This document shows, piece after piece, positions 1 through 11,374 of a stretch of 64,000 bases of DNA. Location: NCBI RefSeq assembly GCF_020379485.1, contig NC_063452.1, forward strand, positions 59,417,338 through 59,481,337, in the 5' to 3' direction. The position numbers were made by a program, and so were the translations under genes. The notes below the pieces were generated by a model that was not told where the DNA came from, made no database searches, and saw only the letters and a program-made list of their open reading frames with translations. Numbering within the stretch: the stretch's first letter is position 1; every line of letters starts with the position of its first letter. This stretch comes from Brassica napus. Taxonomy: Eukaryota; Streptophyta; Magnoliopsida; Brassicales; Brassicaceae.

Positions 1-931
1 ATTTGGTAGATCTGAACGTAGATGATTACTTCCATTAATTATATAAGCATAGGAATAGTTAGTTGATAAATTAAAAGGGGAATGTTGATCATGAGAGCTG
101 ATGTGCATAAATCATGTGTTTAGATGTTGTAGCAGGTGATTAATATTAAAAAGTACTGAAACTTTCACGTTTTAAGAAAAAAAAAGGATACAAAAGAAGC
201 CAAAAAGGTGATGAAACAATCTTCACGCTGCTTATCTATATGCATAATTGCATGTAACCATATCATTTACATTACCACTACGTAATAATCTGCCTCTCGC
301 GCGGAATGTGATTATTAGTTTCGTTATTTTTTATTAAGGAGACATTAATCTGTTTAATCTTGATATCAGTTCGGTTTTAGATTGTTTTTTGGTTTTTAAT
401 CTCCTAAAATATAATTATTATTTTAAATCAATATTTATTTAGTTTGTTCGGTTAAAATGTTTGATGTTTTTGGTTTTTTTTTCCTGTGATAATAAAAAAT
501 TACTATTACTTGTTTGTTTTCATGTTATGAATCTTAGATAGTCGTGATGTCGAACCAATGGTTTCATAGTATAGTTTCTAAACGGATAATAGTTAAAAAA
601 ATGAAAAAAAAAATTATTAAGACAAATCATTTTACTACAATTTGGTCGATAGTGAAAGAAGCATTAAGAAAAATAATATTTTAACTTCCAAAAAATTAGA
701 TATTTCAGTTGTGGTAAATACTTAGTTATAAGGTGTCACGTCAATGTGCACATGTATGTGTATGTAAAATATATATAAAGATGGTTGATAAATATGTAAA
801 GATATTGTTAATTAATATTAAATGACTTTTTCAAAATAATACATGAAAAATAAAATTCAAAATTATTTTAAAAAAAAATATTGTAAAATTGATATAAACT
901 ATAATATATAACTTATATATAATTCTTTAAA

Positions 932-934
<3 letters not shown>

Positions 935-970
<36 letters not shown>
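935..970. repeat. (TA)n microsatellite
   Basis: An uninterrupted run of alternating T and A, flanked by ATATGTATA-type sequence. It is a simple repeat with no coding meaning. Confidence 0.9.
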
Positions 971-973
<3 letters not shown>

Positions 974-1159
974 TATAACATATCAAATTGGATATCCGTT
1001 CCAATAAATATTGATATTTGTGATTTGTTTTTTTTTTCATGGATATTGCATTTTAGTATTTGATTTGCTTCGTAGAGTAACGGATATCCGGATTTTTCGG
1101 CTCGAATCGAAACGGATAACAAATCGAATCAACATTTATGAATAATTTGTCCAGCTCTA
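970..1159. mobile_element. Partial hAT-like MITE rich in GGATATCCG
   Basis: The stretch contains GGATATCCG and related CGGAT words and ends in TTGTCCAGCTCTA. Reversed, this reads TAGAGCTGGACAA, close to the TAGRG-type termini of hAT elements. A similar vocabulary fills the better defined hAT-like element at 32010-32556. The left end was not found, so the extent is a guess. Confidence 0.35.
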
Positions 1160-1436
1160 TTCGTAAACAGTAAAAATAACGTAAAGAAGAACCATGCATG
1201 TGAGTTTTATATTAAAAAAACATAAAATACATAGTGTGAACATATTTATGTTGAGTTTGGCTGAGAAGCTCTCTACATGTGACATGTGTCCATTTTAGTG
1301 TGAACGCATTTATTACAATGTTTTTACACGTGACATGTGTCCAGTTTATTGTGAACCATTTATTACAATGCTTCTCCTTTACTATATAAGAGATACAGTT
1401 GTAATTAAACTTTTTCAACCAATCTTGGACCTTTTA

Positions 1437-1664
1437 GAGCAGCATTAATGGGGAAGCTTAGCAAAAAATTTAATATAATAGTAGGTGGGTCCCACAAAAA
1501 ATTTAAGCATCATTGCTTCTGCTGCCTATTTAAGCGTCGGTGTTTGCACTGTTTGCGAGCCCCACTGACACGTGGCGACCCGCAATTGGTTCATTTATTA
1601 AATTTTTTTTTTAATGAAAAAAAAAAGCGCACCCCATTATGGGGTGTTAGGGACAATGATGCTC
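1437..1664. mobile_element. Tourist/Harbinger-like MITE with TTA target duplication
   Basis: The element starts GAGCAGCATTAATGGGG and ends in an imperfect inverted copy (reverse complement GAGCATCATTGTCCC). It is flanked by the trinucleotide TTA on both sides (1434-1436 and 1665-1667), the target duplication typical of PIF/Harbinger MITEs. It is 228 bp long with no coding capacity. The element at 10021-10253 has a related terminus. Confidence 0.7.
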
Positions 1665-1981
1665 TTACTTAGGTATGACACTTTCTTGTTTCTTTCACTT
1701 TGTAAGAAAAACACACTAAATATACTATATCTATATTGATCAAATCCTTCTATATATTTCTTAAATTACCATCAAGAAAAAAAAGACTAGCTTTGTTTTC
1801 TAGCCGGAAGAGTCCTAAGGGTAGTTTTTCATATATGTATTCATGTGCCTTGTGAAAATGGCTTTGTGGTTTACATGGATTTATCGACTGATTTTTTTAA
1901 AAAAAGACAAAAAAAAAAAGAACAACCAAAGTAGTTAATTTGCGTAAACATATGAATATTTGGGTAGCCTCTCCTTTCTCA

Positions 1982-4067
1982 TTAGGCGATGATTTCGTCT
2001 CTCCTACAGTCTCGAAGTTTTATACTTGCAACCTCACCTTCATACTCCACGTCGCAACATTCCACTTTTCTTCCCTACAGACAGAATAAACAAGCAAACC
2101 CTATATTACTTCAGATTTAATGGTGGAAATAAATAAAAGAATGTTATCATAACTGATAACACAATAGATAAATTCTCAAATGTTACAAAAAAAAAAAAAG
2201 ATAAATTCTCAAATATAGCGGTATTAGTACAGATATAGTAAGATGCATAATCATATGGTGAACGAACCTGTCTTGGAGTTTTGGGAGAGAAGACTCGGAT
2301 CGAAGCAATAGGATCAGCAGAAATATTACCAGAGAAGGAACAAGAAGTCATGTTTCTAATAAACTTCCTTGTGTAAAAGAAGTAACAACTCCATCGTTCT
2401 CTTTTTCAATCGAATCAAAGAAGAACCAATGAGGAGCTTCACATGGATCCCGAGAAACCGGCCTCGTGTTAAACATGAAAACTGGAGGCCGTCCTCTGTA
2501 CCAAGGACGGAATGTCTCGATGGGAAGCTTCAAGTGGCTCCGCGGGAATATCTTCTCATATATATGAACAGGGTATCCCCACGAGACCGAAAATGTCCAG
2601 TTACTTTCTCTGACGTGGCATATCGACTGTTGTAGCATCCGTGATTGGTCCACATTGGCCGCTTTCATGATATGAAGGACTGAGCCGGGACGGTCCATGC
2701 CAGGGAATAGTGGTGATACGGTAGCGAAGTGGTGGAGGCTGAGAAGAGGAGCCGTTGTGTGGGACGAGAGGAAGCCTGATATGTCACCGAATAGATCCAC
2801 CTGTTGCGTGTATTATCGTTAACTTCCATGAACATGTGAATCCTCGGATCAGTGCCGGTCGATATTTTAGATTTTTTTTATAATGTTATGTTCAAATAAA
2901 ATTTTGTACACTTATTTCTATATAATTCTTTTTCATAATAGACTAGATATAATTAAAATTGTCGCGTAAAATTATGATGCCCTAAGCAACCGGTTCTTTT
3001 GTCTATGCTCCGTACCGGAGCTGCCTTGGATATGACAAATGAGAAATATGTACTTGACATACCTGATGAAATCCTTTCTCGAGGGTAAGATCAACGCTCA
3101 ATTCAGCCAAACAAAAACTTTGTATCTGATCTACTGCCCAAATGAAATGATACTTTTCCACACATTCATCCAGTTTTACCACCAAAGCCTCCACCAGAGC
3201 ATAACTTAAAGCATATCCTCCTCCTCCAAATCCCATATTAAAACCGAAGTAAACGTTTGATTTTATAGTCTCCGAGTTCGTTCCGATGTAATGTTGTCTC
3301 GTGTGGTCGTATTTTGACAACACATCCACTAAGTTGTCTACGAAGAAAAGAGAATCATCATCACCCGTCACATACCTAATCATTTTGGACAAAGTTAGAT
3401 CACAAATGAACTTTTCTAATATCATACACAAAACATATATTTTTTATTACTACTCTGACTCGGGTCAGATAGTGTGGTGGTCCTTAGGGGAGAAACCACC
3501 CTGTAACACTTAAGTGTCCTCTTACCGGAAACCGGATCAGCCGATAAGATATATTAAACCAAACCTCTAACTATTTATATGTATAGCATATATATACCAT
3601 CTCACACCCTCGTCCATGAGCCTGTAAGTCTCTAGAATGGCTCTATAGAACCGAGTGTGACTTGGTTTTCGGAGCTTCCGGTAAAATCTTAGTTTCTTGA
3701 CGTTTTCACTGACTCTAAACGGCGGGAAGGTCGGAGACCAAGGCAGTAACTCTTCAGACGGTTTCACGTCAAAGAAGATATTGCCACGTGTGACGTCTGG
3801 TCTCCACCATGATTCTACGTAATTTCTTCGCTTCTTCCATGTACGTGGGCTCCCCACCACCACAAACATCAAATGGCTCAAGTTCGTGGCAGTCTCCTTA
3901 GGCTGCAAGAGCCTCTTTTGACATTTTATGGTGAATATGTTACCGTAGAAAGATTCTGAAATTGTGTAGGTTTGGTTGAAGAAGACGAAGATGGAGGACA
4001 TTGTGACAGCGCCTAGGATTATGAGATATTTGCATAAGCTGTTGGTGTGGTAACTTGGAGACGACAT
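1982..4067 (-). pseudogene. DUF604 fringe-like glycosyltransferase, copy A (2-nt frameshift in exon 3)
   Basis: Four coding exons on the minus strand: 4067-3598, 3375-3063, 2800-2268 and 2074-1982, all with GT/AG introns. Exon 1 starts MSSPSYHT and has one hydrophobic segment (about residues 15-32) expected to be a signal anchor. Exon 2 carries GDDDSLFFVDN, the acidic metal-binding type motif of fringe-like enzymes. Exon 3 holds the conserved SWGY, FNTRPVSRDPC and APHWFFF blocks. Exon 4 encodes the RKVECCDVEYEG tail. Exon 3 is 533 nt against 531 in the intact copy: around 2370-2380 there are two extra bases before the TRKF block, so the frame is lost and translation stops within a few codons. 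Restored, the protein would be about 468 residues. The exact reaction of DUF604 proteins is not known to me. This is the most downstream member of the tandem array. Confidence 0.8.
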
Positions 4068-5750
4068 TGCTCACGAGTCAGTGTGACGATCGATGTAAAG
4101 CAAGCCGTATAAGTTAAGTATAGCTGTAACTTTATTAGAGACGTGATTAATTGGTACGTACTTTTAATTTTACTTCTTTACTTGTCAAACACTAAAACAA
4201 TATTGTCAGCCATTAAAATGAAGTGTTTGTAGATCTAGTGTTACAAAGCTAAAATTAAAATTGTAATTGATAGTAACGCACATTGGTATATATACTACGG
4301 CGAATCCGCGCTTCGCGCGGGATTTACGTAATTAAGTGTTCAAATCGTACATTTATTTTAAATTTTGAAAGATTGGTTATCTATTTTTATTAAACAATAT
4401 TGAGAGCTGAAGTAGGTATGGATGACTAAATTACATAATTACATAGTTGTAATTCTTTGAATAAAATAATAATTATTTTTATTTAGATGATGCATTTAAT
4501 TTGTTTTATTGATTTATTTGAGATCATTTACTATCATATGTTTTTTTTGTAGATTTTTGTGTATCGCGGTTAGTCAGAACTTTGTAATTATTTGCTTAAA
4601 TATAAAAGTTCAAGAAATGATGTTATGATGTCATTTTGATTCTTTAAAAGTGTGTCTATACTTGGTGATAGTCCTATGATATTTTAATGATTATTTATTA
4701 GATAATCTTATTTAAAAAAAATAAAATGTCTTGAGTATGTATATTCACTGCTTGTGTTTTTCCATCAATTTCATATCAATTTGTAAAGTTTGAAATATTT
4801 GCGTGAATAAATTTTTGTTCCTTTGGTTTTAGTTTGATGATACGTGAAAAATTATATCACAAATGTATTTCCTTTTTTTATGTTTTTATAATTTTTAGAT
4901 ATTTTGGAAGTTTATATATATTTTAGATTAGATATGCATTTCACTAAATTATTGTTTGTTGACTTATTTTCGCAATTATATTATGTATTTTCAATATTTT
5001 TTCATTTTTATTTGTTATATCTTCTAAACTTTAATTTTAATATAATTTTTATAAAAATATTTGTTTTGATGGTTTATTAATCATTCGTTATGGTTTCCAT
5101 CTTTCTTTTTGTTAATTTCTTTAACTTGAGCTCATTGCAAAAAAAATGAAATTTCATGAGAATCACTTCAAAAACAATATTGTAATTAGATTTTTCTCTT
5201 TCATTCTAAAATATTTTCTATTTATTCTGGAAATTTTGTATTGAAGTATGAAAACTTGAATAGTTCCTTCCATAAAATCCACAATCTATCATATATATCA
5301 TTTTAATCACATCTGGTTTTTATATACACCAAACTCTTTTGTGCAACAATCTAGTCACTTATGTCTTTAACAACGCCATTATTTATTGGACGTCAACTTT
5401 CTCTTTCCATTCATATCTATACAACTTAGACTACTCGATCATTTGTGTTATGTTAATCTATGTGATACATTGAATACTATGCTGACATTGGCCATCCACT
5501 CGTGTCTTTCATGTTTTTTCTCTTCCAAACCTTTTTTAATGTTTTGGCTCATTTTTTTTATTTCTTAGTTTTTATATATGTATTTTAAACTTAAGACTTG
5601 AGATATTTTTAAAAAATATTTTCATCTTTTATATTTTTTAAAGAACTGTGAATTTTTAAATTCTGAACATTTCACACAAAATTAAGCTATGCTATGTCAA
5701 TTTTGTATTTAGAACTCTATTTTACTTAAATATTTATTTATAAATAATTA
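4068..5750. other. Upstream flank of copy A, then AT-rich sequence with a possible Helitron end
   Basis: Positions 4068-4280 resemble the flanks of the other array copies, with shared phrases such as TTAGAGACGTGATTAA and ACTTGTCAA (compare 31910-31970), so they belong to the duplicated unit. At about 4297-4325 lies a strong short palindrome, CCGCGCTTCGCGCGG. That layout resembles a Helitron 3-prime end on the minus strand, but the terminal bases read GTAG instead of the usual CTRR. From 4330 to 5750 the sequence is AT-rich with no credible gene. Confidence 0.45.
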
Positions 5751-7270
5751 AACTGAAGATGGGGATAACTGACATCAATCGAAGGTGAGAAGGAAAATGT
5801 GAATCTTGGTTGTCTAAGTTTATAGTTGATGTTCCTTGTCATAAGGCTTTCTTCTTTTTCCATTTTATTTACAGTATAAAAATATATAGCTGGAGATACT
5901 GTGGTGGTTCTTCGTCAACATACAAGAGTGAACCGATACGGTGTTGGTTTTGACCATGTATTCGGTAAATGAATGGCCAGGTTTTCCAGTGATAGTATGA
6001 TCGACATGAGCACCCGTTGAAGTAAGAGCAATCATTCCATTCGCAACACGTATTAAAACTCGGAACCTTGGTGTGTCAAGGAGCTCTTTTAAAGGTGAAG
6101 GAAGTTCGGAGTGGTAGGAGCTCAACTTCCTTGTTACAACATATGTAGAACCTCCTATTGGCATGCTGGTTGACTATCCTTACTGCTTCACCGGTCCACA
6201 CTAAGGTATTACATATAGGACATGTTACCAAATCTCAATTTCTGGAGCTGTTGCTTTTCTTGGTTCCTGTACACATTTAGAAAGTTGGTTTAGCTGTTAG
6301 TTAAATGCGGCGGTCCGAGCAGGCACAAATAAGGTAAATGTGTAACCTATGTTATTTGGACGTGGTTGAAGTGGTCCTGTTGCATGTAAGGAAGCCAGAG
6401 ATCAGTTAGTGTTTTATGTTAGCTGAATAGAGGATAAGGTTGAATATGTGAACCTCCTGTTCATGGACGGTGTGTTTGGCTCTGTTAGAAATAATAGCAT
6501 TATTTATTAGCCACACAAAAAACACACTGTGATTTGCTCCGTATATATGCAGGAAAAAAGTATAATTTATGCATGTGTTATAATGAGTATCTGGTTGGAG
6601 AGGAGAACATATTACTTTTTGCCATACTTTGCTGACGTTTAAATTTTATAAGCTGAATCCTGAAAGCTCTGTTTTGTTTAGCATTAGCTGTGAATAATAA
6701 GAGGATGTGGAAGAGAAAGTTGGGTTAAATGACGTAAATGGTAATAATTGTTTCAGAGGTAGCACCTTGATTTGTAGGAAAATTATTTGCATTTAACAGT
6801 TTTATAGTCTGTCTGGTTCTGAGAAGTTTGAACACTACAATCTTGGAGACTTCTAGATTCCCCACTTCTCTGCGGAGCTACGTGTGCAGGTGGATATGGC
6901 GATAGTGACCTGCAGTTTGAAACTATGGAACCACGTGTTAGCGTACGCAGGCAATTTTCCTGAGATACGAAGAATTGATTCCAGAAGGTTAGTGACCACT
7001 TACCGAGGTTAGGAGGTGAGAACTTTTTTGAGTCCCTCGATATTTTTTCCTAGCTAGTCTTGTAGCGTTTTCGAGATGAGCTGTGTCCAAAAACGTGGTG
7101 CAAACGTTTTTTTATCATGGAACCTTATCATCTTAACTAAATTATAGAGATTGTGAACATGATTCATGGCCTGCAACTTGTCCACTTCTTTTGAATGTTG
7201 TAATAGATTCTGCAACATTAATAAATGGAGAAGACGTATAGAATATTAGGAAAACTGATCGGCTAGGTGT
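5750..7270. other. Non-coding stretch with unrecognised coding-like patches
   Basis: GC content is higher than in the neighbouring spacers. A 99-codon open frame lies on the minus strand at 5865-6164, which I do not recognise. Positions 6840-6990 also look exon-like but contain stops in all useful frames. Adjacent to degraded gene fragments at 7.3-8.5 kb, this may be more captured and decayed gene material. No function can be assigned. Confidence 0.4.
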
Positions 7271-7273
7271 TTA

Positions 7274-7660
7274 TTAAATATGTCTTTCAATACCTTTCCT
7301 TGTCTTGGCTAACCGTGAAAGCCCCGTTGAGACCTTCATTCTTCGCTGTTTTTGGAGTGTTATGACTCTTTCACGAAGGGATGTCGGGTGTTTTCTATTC
7401 ACCAGCTCAAACAAAAAATATTTCATGGGGTTGAAGTGATATGTTGTTGAAGTTGATCTCATCTATAATCTGAGTTGACATTGAGGCCAGACAAACTCAG
7501 AAATAATAGACTAGTTACCTAACAATGTCCACAGCCATGAGCTCTCCAGTCTCCACCATTTTCACATTGCTAGCCTCCCAAAACTGAAGAAGGCGTGTTA
7601 CAACAGCTTCCTTGCAGCAACCATCTTTGATTGGGAAAAATGGAACTAAGTAATCGGCAT
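7274..7660 (-). pseudogene. OB-fold (RPA1/DUF223-like) fragment
   Basis: On the minus strand, 7655-7512 reads without stops and contains TRLLQFWEASNVK followed by GELMAVDI. This resembles the first strand region of the RPA1-like OB-fold proteins that are abundant in Brassicaceae repeats (usual form RLLRFWEARN and GELMGVDM, from memory). A possible intron follows (about 7513-7463) and then an open stretch to 7274 that I do not recognise. The piece directly follows the UPRT pseudogene in the same orientation. It is only a fragment, with no start codon and no second OB fold. Confidence 0.45.
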
Positions 7661-7661
7661 T

Positions 7662-8455
7662 CTATTCCTGATACTTTTTTGAGTTGTCTGTACCAAAGTA
7701 ATGGTCTGCGAATTCTCCAAGACCTGGAATCACAAGCGAGTCCTCACTGAGTGAGGCATCGATTTCTGAAGTCATAATCTTTACCATTGGATGTTTCTTG
7801 CAGAGCCCGTGAATCCCTTGAGGTTCCTGCAGTTTTATTCTTGTGTTAGTACAAAACAATGGTGATCAATTGAGTGAGGAAAAGTAGACAAAGGTTTTGT
7901 TTGGATGGTGTTTACTGCTATGAAGTTAAGAAAGATAATATGCGATTCTGGAACTCCCTTGCTAATAAGTAATAAGCAAAGATATTAGATATAGCATTCA
8001 CTGCAGAATTTCTTGTTAACATTCTTAAATGTTAGTCATTGCTGTTAACCTTTGTTTATAGCTTTTGTGTGGGTTACTACGAACCTGAAGCTATAACAGG
8101 GTCAAGGAGGAAGACATGTCAGGCTTGCGATATCTTTTGGTAGCTTCTCATATATCAAATGCATGGAAAGATAATTCAATCATCGAGCTGAGATGTGTGA
8201 GAAAACGTATTCTCAGAGAAGAGAAACCGACCTGACACCAGCATTATTCTTTATGTGTATTAAGATTTTACCAATCTTAATACCGTTGCAGCAATCTCTT
8301 AGTGTGTTCTACATGCTTTCTCCACTATAAATACTAAAAACATAGAGCTAATCAGAGGCACAGCCTCGGAAAGAAATGAGAAAGTATAGTGATGTGATAG
8401 ATACCTTCTGATCACTGAGACGCCACACAATCTCTTGCAGAAGTCCACTCTAGTG
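7662..8455 (-). pseudogene. Uridine kinase-like/uracil phosphoribosyltransferase gene fragment
   Basis: The C-terminal UPRT part of a UKL-type protein is recognisable across five exon remnants on the minus strand. About 8455-8395 encodes VDFCKRLCGVSVIR. About 8335-8235 encodes GESM, a stop, then CCNGIKIGKILIH. About 8160-8087 encodes LIYEKLPKDIAS, then a frame break, then DPVIASG. About 7990-7920 encodes SKGVPESHIIFLNFIA. 7829-7662 encodes PQGIHGLCKKHP through VIPGLGEFADHYFGT. The last block matches the PRPP/uracil-binding end of UPRTs. Introns are retained between the pieces, so this is a DNA copy and not a retrocopy. The uridine kinase half was not found. An in-frame TAG replaces the usual Glu after GESM, and frame breaks make it non-functional. 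Confidence 0.75.
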
Positions 8456-8459
8456 TACA

Positions 8460-9321
8460 TTGATCGTGTTAAGTATCAAAAAAGTATCAAGCTGGTCTGC
8501 AAATCTCTGAAGAATTCATAAATCTTGTTCTTTTGCATGACTACGATGTTAAGATTTATGAATTCGATCCAGTAACTCAATGACATATATAGTACAATTG
8601 TTTGATAGGAGGTGAAAAACCCCCAAGAGAAAGAAGACGGAACTCAGATCGTCAAAAACATATTATTCGTGAGCCCGAAGTACTAAGTTTTATTGGGTCA
8701 TGTTAATTATTATTGGGAATATGAAAACCAAACGTTGGCTTTTAATTGCGAAGCCCATGAATTAGTGACACCCTCTAGGAGGGATTCAAACCCTTTTTTA
8801 TGTATAAAGAAGATGTACGACTTAGCTAATGCTTTTAATATTTATAACTTTGATCAGTAAAGTGGATGTTACTTGACTTTTCTTAACTGGTTTGGTTTGC
8901 ATTGTCGTGTAGATTACTATCAGTGTTCGGTCACTAGTCAATTAAACGATGTATAGCCGTATAAGTTATAGCTTTAACTTTATTATGATCTGTGAATTAA
9001 CCAAAAAATTAGTTAGAGCAGACAGTCAATTTATACATCAACTGGTAGGTGATTTCATCCAGACATGAACTACGTAGCTGTATCAATTAATTTATAATCA
9101 ACAGGTATGTGGAATATAAGTATTCTATGTGTAATCTGTATTAATACTGACTCTACCGTTGCTCAGACATTAAGAAAAATAATCAATAACATATAACGTC
9201 TATATCCTTCTCCTCTTTCTTTTTATCTCTTTACTTTTTTCCTTAAAAATAAAGAAAAAAATGTAAAATTATTCCAAAAAAAAATTACATCAAATGCTAC
9301 TTCAAGTTTGAGATTTTTTAG
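8460..9321. other. Intergenic spacer with a remnant of the array's promoter flank
   Basis: No gene is seen. Around 8500-8575 the word ATAAATCTTG/AAGATTTATGAATTC forms a small inverted repeat. Positions 8925-8990, with CGATGTATAGCCGTATAAGTTA, resemble the flank upstream of copy A (4085-4130), suggesting leftover material from an old duplication unit. Confidence 0.4.
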
Positions 9322-10004
9322 GGACAAAACTTGGGTTCCCCCTGTAGTGAATTCTCTAATTCACTTCAACCTTCTAAACCAATTAAAATACCATGTAAGA
9401 TTAAGTAAAAAAAAAAATTAGAAAAAAAAACAGTTGAAAACATAAAAGACGTCGGCTTCTTCTTCTTCATCTCCACATAAAAGATATGAAGCTTCATTTG
9501 TCAAGCTTTGAGTCTCTTATTATGTGTTTTCAAATACAATTCTATACCCTAAATCCAAATCTTATACCCTAAACCCAAACTGTAAACCCTAAATCCAAAG
9601 TCAAACTGTAAACCCTAAACCCAAACTCAATTGTAAACTCTAAACCCAAACTCAATTGTAAACTCTAGACCCAAACCTAATACATCTAAATAAAGTTTAG
9701 AGTTTACGATTTGGGTTTAGGATTTAGGGTTGAGAAATTGATGCAGATTATTGTTTATCTATCTCATAAGAGACTTAAACTTGACAAATAAAACTTCATA
9801 TCTTCTCTGTGAGGATGAAGAAGAAAGAGGAAGAGGCAATAGAGATCACGTTCTCTTCTTTGACAACAACTTCTTTTATATTTTTTCACATATTTTCCTT
9901 GTTTTTTTTAATTTTTTTTAACTAATCCTACATGCACTTTAATTGGTGTAGAGAGTTGAGGTGAATTTAAGAGTTCACCACAGGGGTGAACCCAAGTTTT
10001 GTTC
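9322..10004. mobile_element. Foldback (MULE-like) element with telomere-like stems
   Basis: The two halves are inverted copies over nearly the full length. The left end is GGACAAAACTTGGGTT and the right end AACCCAAGTTTTGTTC. Inner parts pair as AGATATGAAGCTTCATTTGTCAA with TTGACAAATAAAACTTCATATC. The hairpin centre is near 9700. Flanking 9-mers ATTTTTTAG (9313-9321) and TTTTTTTAG (10005-10013) differ at one base, consistent with a 9-bp target duplication of Mutator-type elements. The stems hold many CCCTAAA-like words (see repeat entry). There is no coding capacity. Confidence 0.7.
9547..9732. repeat. Degenerate interstitial telomere-like repeats
   Basis: Repeated words ACCCTAAA, ACCCTAAATCC and AAACCCAAACTC on the left arm and GATTTGGGTTTAGG and ATTTAGGGTT on the right arm recall the plant telomere unit CCCTAAA. 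They are separated by AACTGTAA-type spacers, so this is not a true telomere array. It forms the inner stem of the foldback element. Confidence 0.7.
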
Positions 10005-10020
10005 TTTTTTTAGGTACTAA

Positions 10021-10253
10021 GAGCATCTTTATCCGTAAACCCCATTAAGGGTTTCTTAATTTTTTTTTCTGATTAAAAAAATTAAAAATTAAAAAGCGCA
10101 CCAATCGCGGGCTGCCAATTGTCGATGGGGCCTGCGAACAGTGCAAAAAACACATAACACACACGTCTCTTATTTTGCCCACATAGCACACAGTTTTTTC
10201 CACATTCGTGGGCCCCCCTAAGAGACGCTCACTTTTGAGCGATAAAGATGCTC
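10021..10253. mobile_element. Tourist/Harbinger-like MITE with TAA target duplication
   Basis: Termini GAGCATCTTTATC and GATAAAGATGCTC are perfect inverted repeats over 13 bp. TAA flanks both sides (10018-10020 and 10254-10256). Length is 233 bp, with a subterminal GGGCC-rich region. It lies within 20 bp of the foldback element and 110 bp from the next MITE. Confidence 0.85.
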
Positions 10254-10361
10254 TAATAATCGGATTAAAGAAGAAGAACTTAAAGAATTAAACTAATCAG
10301 TTCGACTCACTTGCAAGCCAGCGCTCAAAGCTTTCCTCATATTTGGTGTCCCCTAACTCTG

Positions 10362-10710
10362 TTAGAGCATGATTATTGGAGGGTTCTTAAGATGGAGTTT
10401 TTAGCGAAATATAAGAACTTGTCTCTTAAAACTTTTATTTAAGAACCGGTTCTTAGTTTTTTTTAGTTAAAAATTAAGAGACAAGTTTTTATATTCCGCT
10501 AAGAACTCCACATTAATAACCCGTCTCTTAACTTTTAACTAAAAAGCTAAGAACCGGCTCTTAACTTTTAACTAAAAAAGCTAAGAACCGGCTCTTAAAT
10601 AAGAGTTTTAAGAGGCGGTTCTTAGTTTTTTTTATTTAAAAATTAAGAGACGGATTCTTATATTCCGCTAAGAACTCCACTCTAAAAACCTCCTAATAAT
10701 CATGCTCTAA
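10362..10710. mobile_element. Foldback MITE, termini TTAGAGCATGATTATT
   Basis: The element begins TTAGAGCATGATTATTGGAGG and ends with its near-perfect inverse CCTCCTAATAATCATGCTCTAA. Inside, several inverted and direct copies of AAGAACCGGTTCTTA and TATTCCGCTAAGAACTCCA fold on themselves. The duplicated target is unclear (TA or TTA), so the superfamily is uncertain. It is 349 bp and non-coding, and by its structure a plausible small-RNA source. Confidence 0.75.
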
Positions 10711-11374
10711 GGCTCAGATTGAGATCGGTGGGTTTTTGATGTGTTTGTCAATGAACTGTATGATGCAAGAAATCAACCAAGGCTAGTATAGAATCTGTCG
10801 ATGGTTGTTTGAAACACATAGAGGATTAAATATAACTTAATTATCACGCAGTTCACTTCCGAGATTATGAAGATAATCTCTTGCCCCTTTTTGTCAAATA
10901 TCTTGGTTGATGACCTCTTGTCAGAGCTGTACACACCTCTGATGAGTTTGTACAGGAGAATTAAGTAGAGATCGTATCAAAGTTCCGTTAGGTCTTTTTT
11001 AAGCAAGAGAAGTTTTTTCCCTTTCATTTATGTGCATTTGTTTTTTTAAGCAAAATTCAAACAAATAATCCTATAGAAAAGCTACATATGCCAAAAAAAA
11101 CATTTTAAAGTACGTAGACACATTTTTAAAAGGTGGATAAATAATTCTGTGTAAAAATGTATCTTCCTATACAGAATATAATATCATTACAATGTTTTTT
11201 TTTTGAGAGAATATATCATTACAATGTTGACACATACATAGTATTACTTTTTGACCTTTTAAATTTGTGTCCTTTTCAATAATAATAAAAAAAGCTTAGG
11301 AACTAAATGTAATCAGATAAAAGATTGAAAACTACAAATATAACCAAATATTTATTCGTGCTTTCCGTTTTTCA
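10711..11374. other. Downstream flank of copy B (part of the duplicated unit)
   Basis: This non-coding stretch matches 14570-15173 downstream of copy C over several hundred bases, for example AACACATAGAGGATTAAATA and CCTCTTGTCAGAGCT in both. The tandem duplication unit therefore extends at least 600 bp past the stop codon. Confidence 0.7.

Larger units (their letters stand above)
1..1430. other. AT-rich intergenic spacer
   Basis: No coding region is supported here. The stretch is AT-rich with many homopolymer runs. It holds a TA dinucleotide run near 935-970 and, at about 970-1159, a patch with GGATATCCG words that ends in a hAT-like terminus (annotated separately). At 1255-1370 a phrase around ACATGTGACATGTGTCCA occurs twice about 65 bp apart, a small local duplication. 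Confidence 0.6.

Noticed and set aside
4297..5750. A complete minus-strand Helitron beginning at the CCGCGCTTCGCGCGG palindrome
   Set aside because: The end bases read GTAG instead of CTRR and no TC-type 5-prime end was found, so only a possible terminus is noted.
9547..9732. A true telomere or ancient chromosome-fusion site
   Set aside because: The CCCTAAA words are degenerate, interspersed with other sequence and inverted around a hairpin centre inside a transposon-like element.
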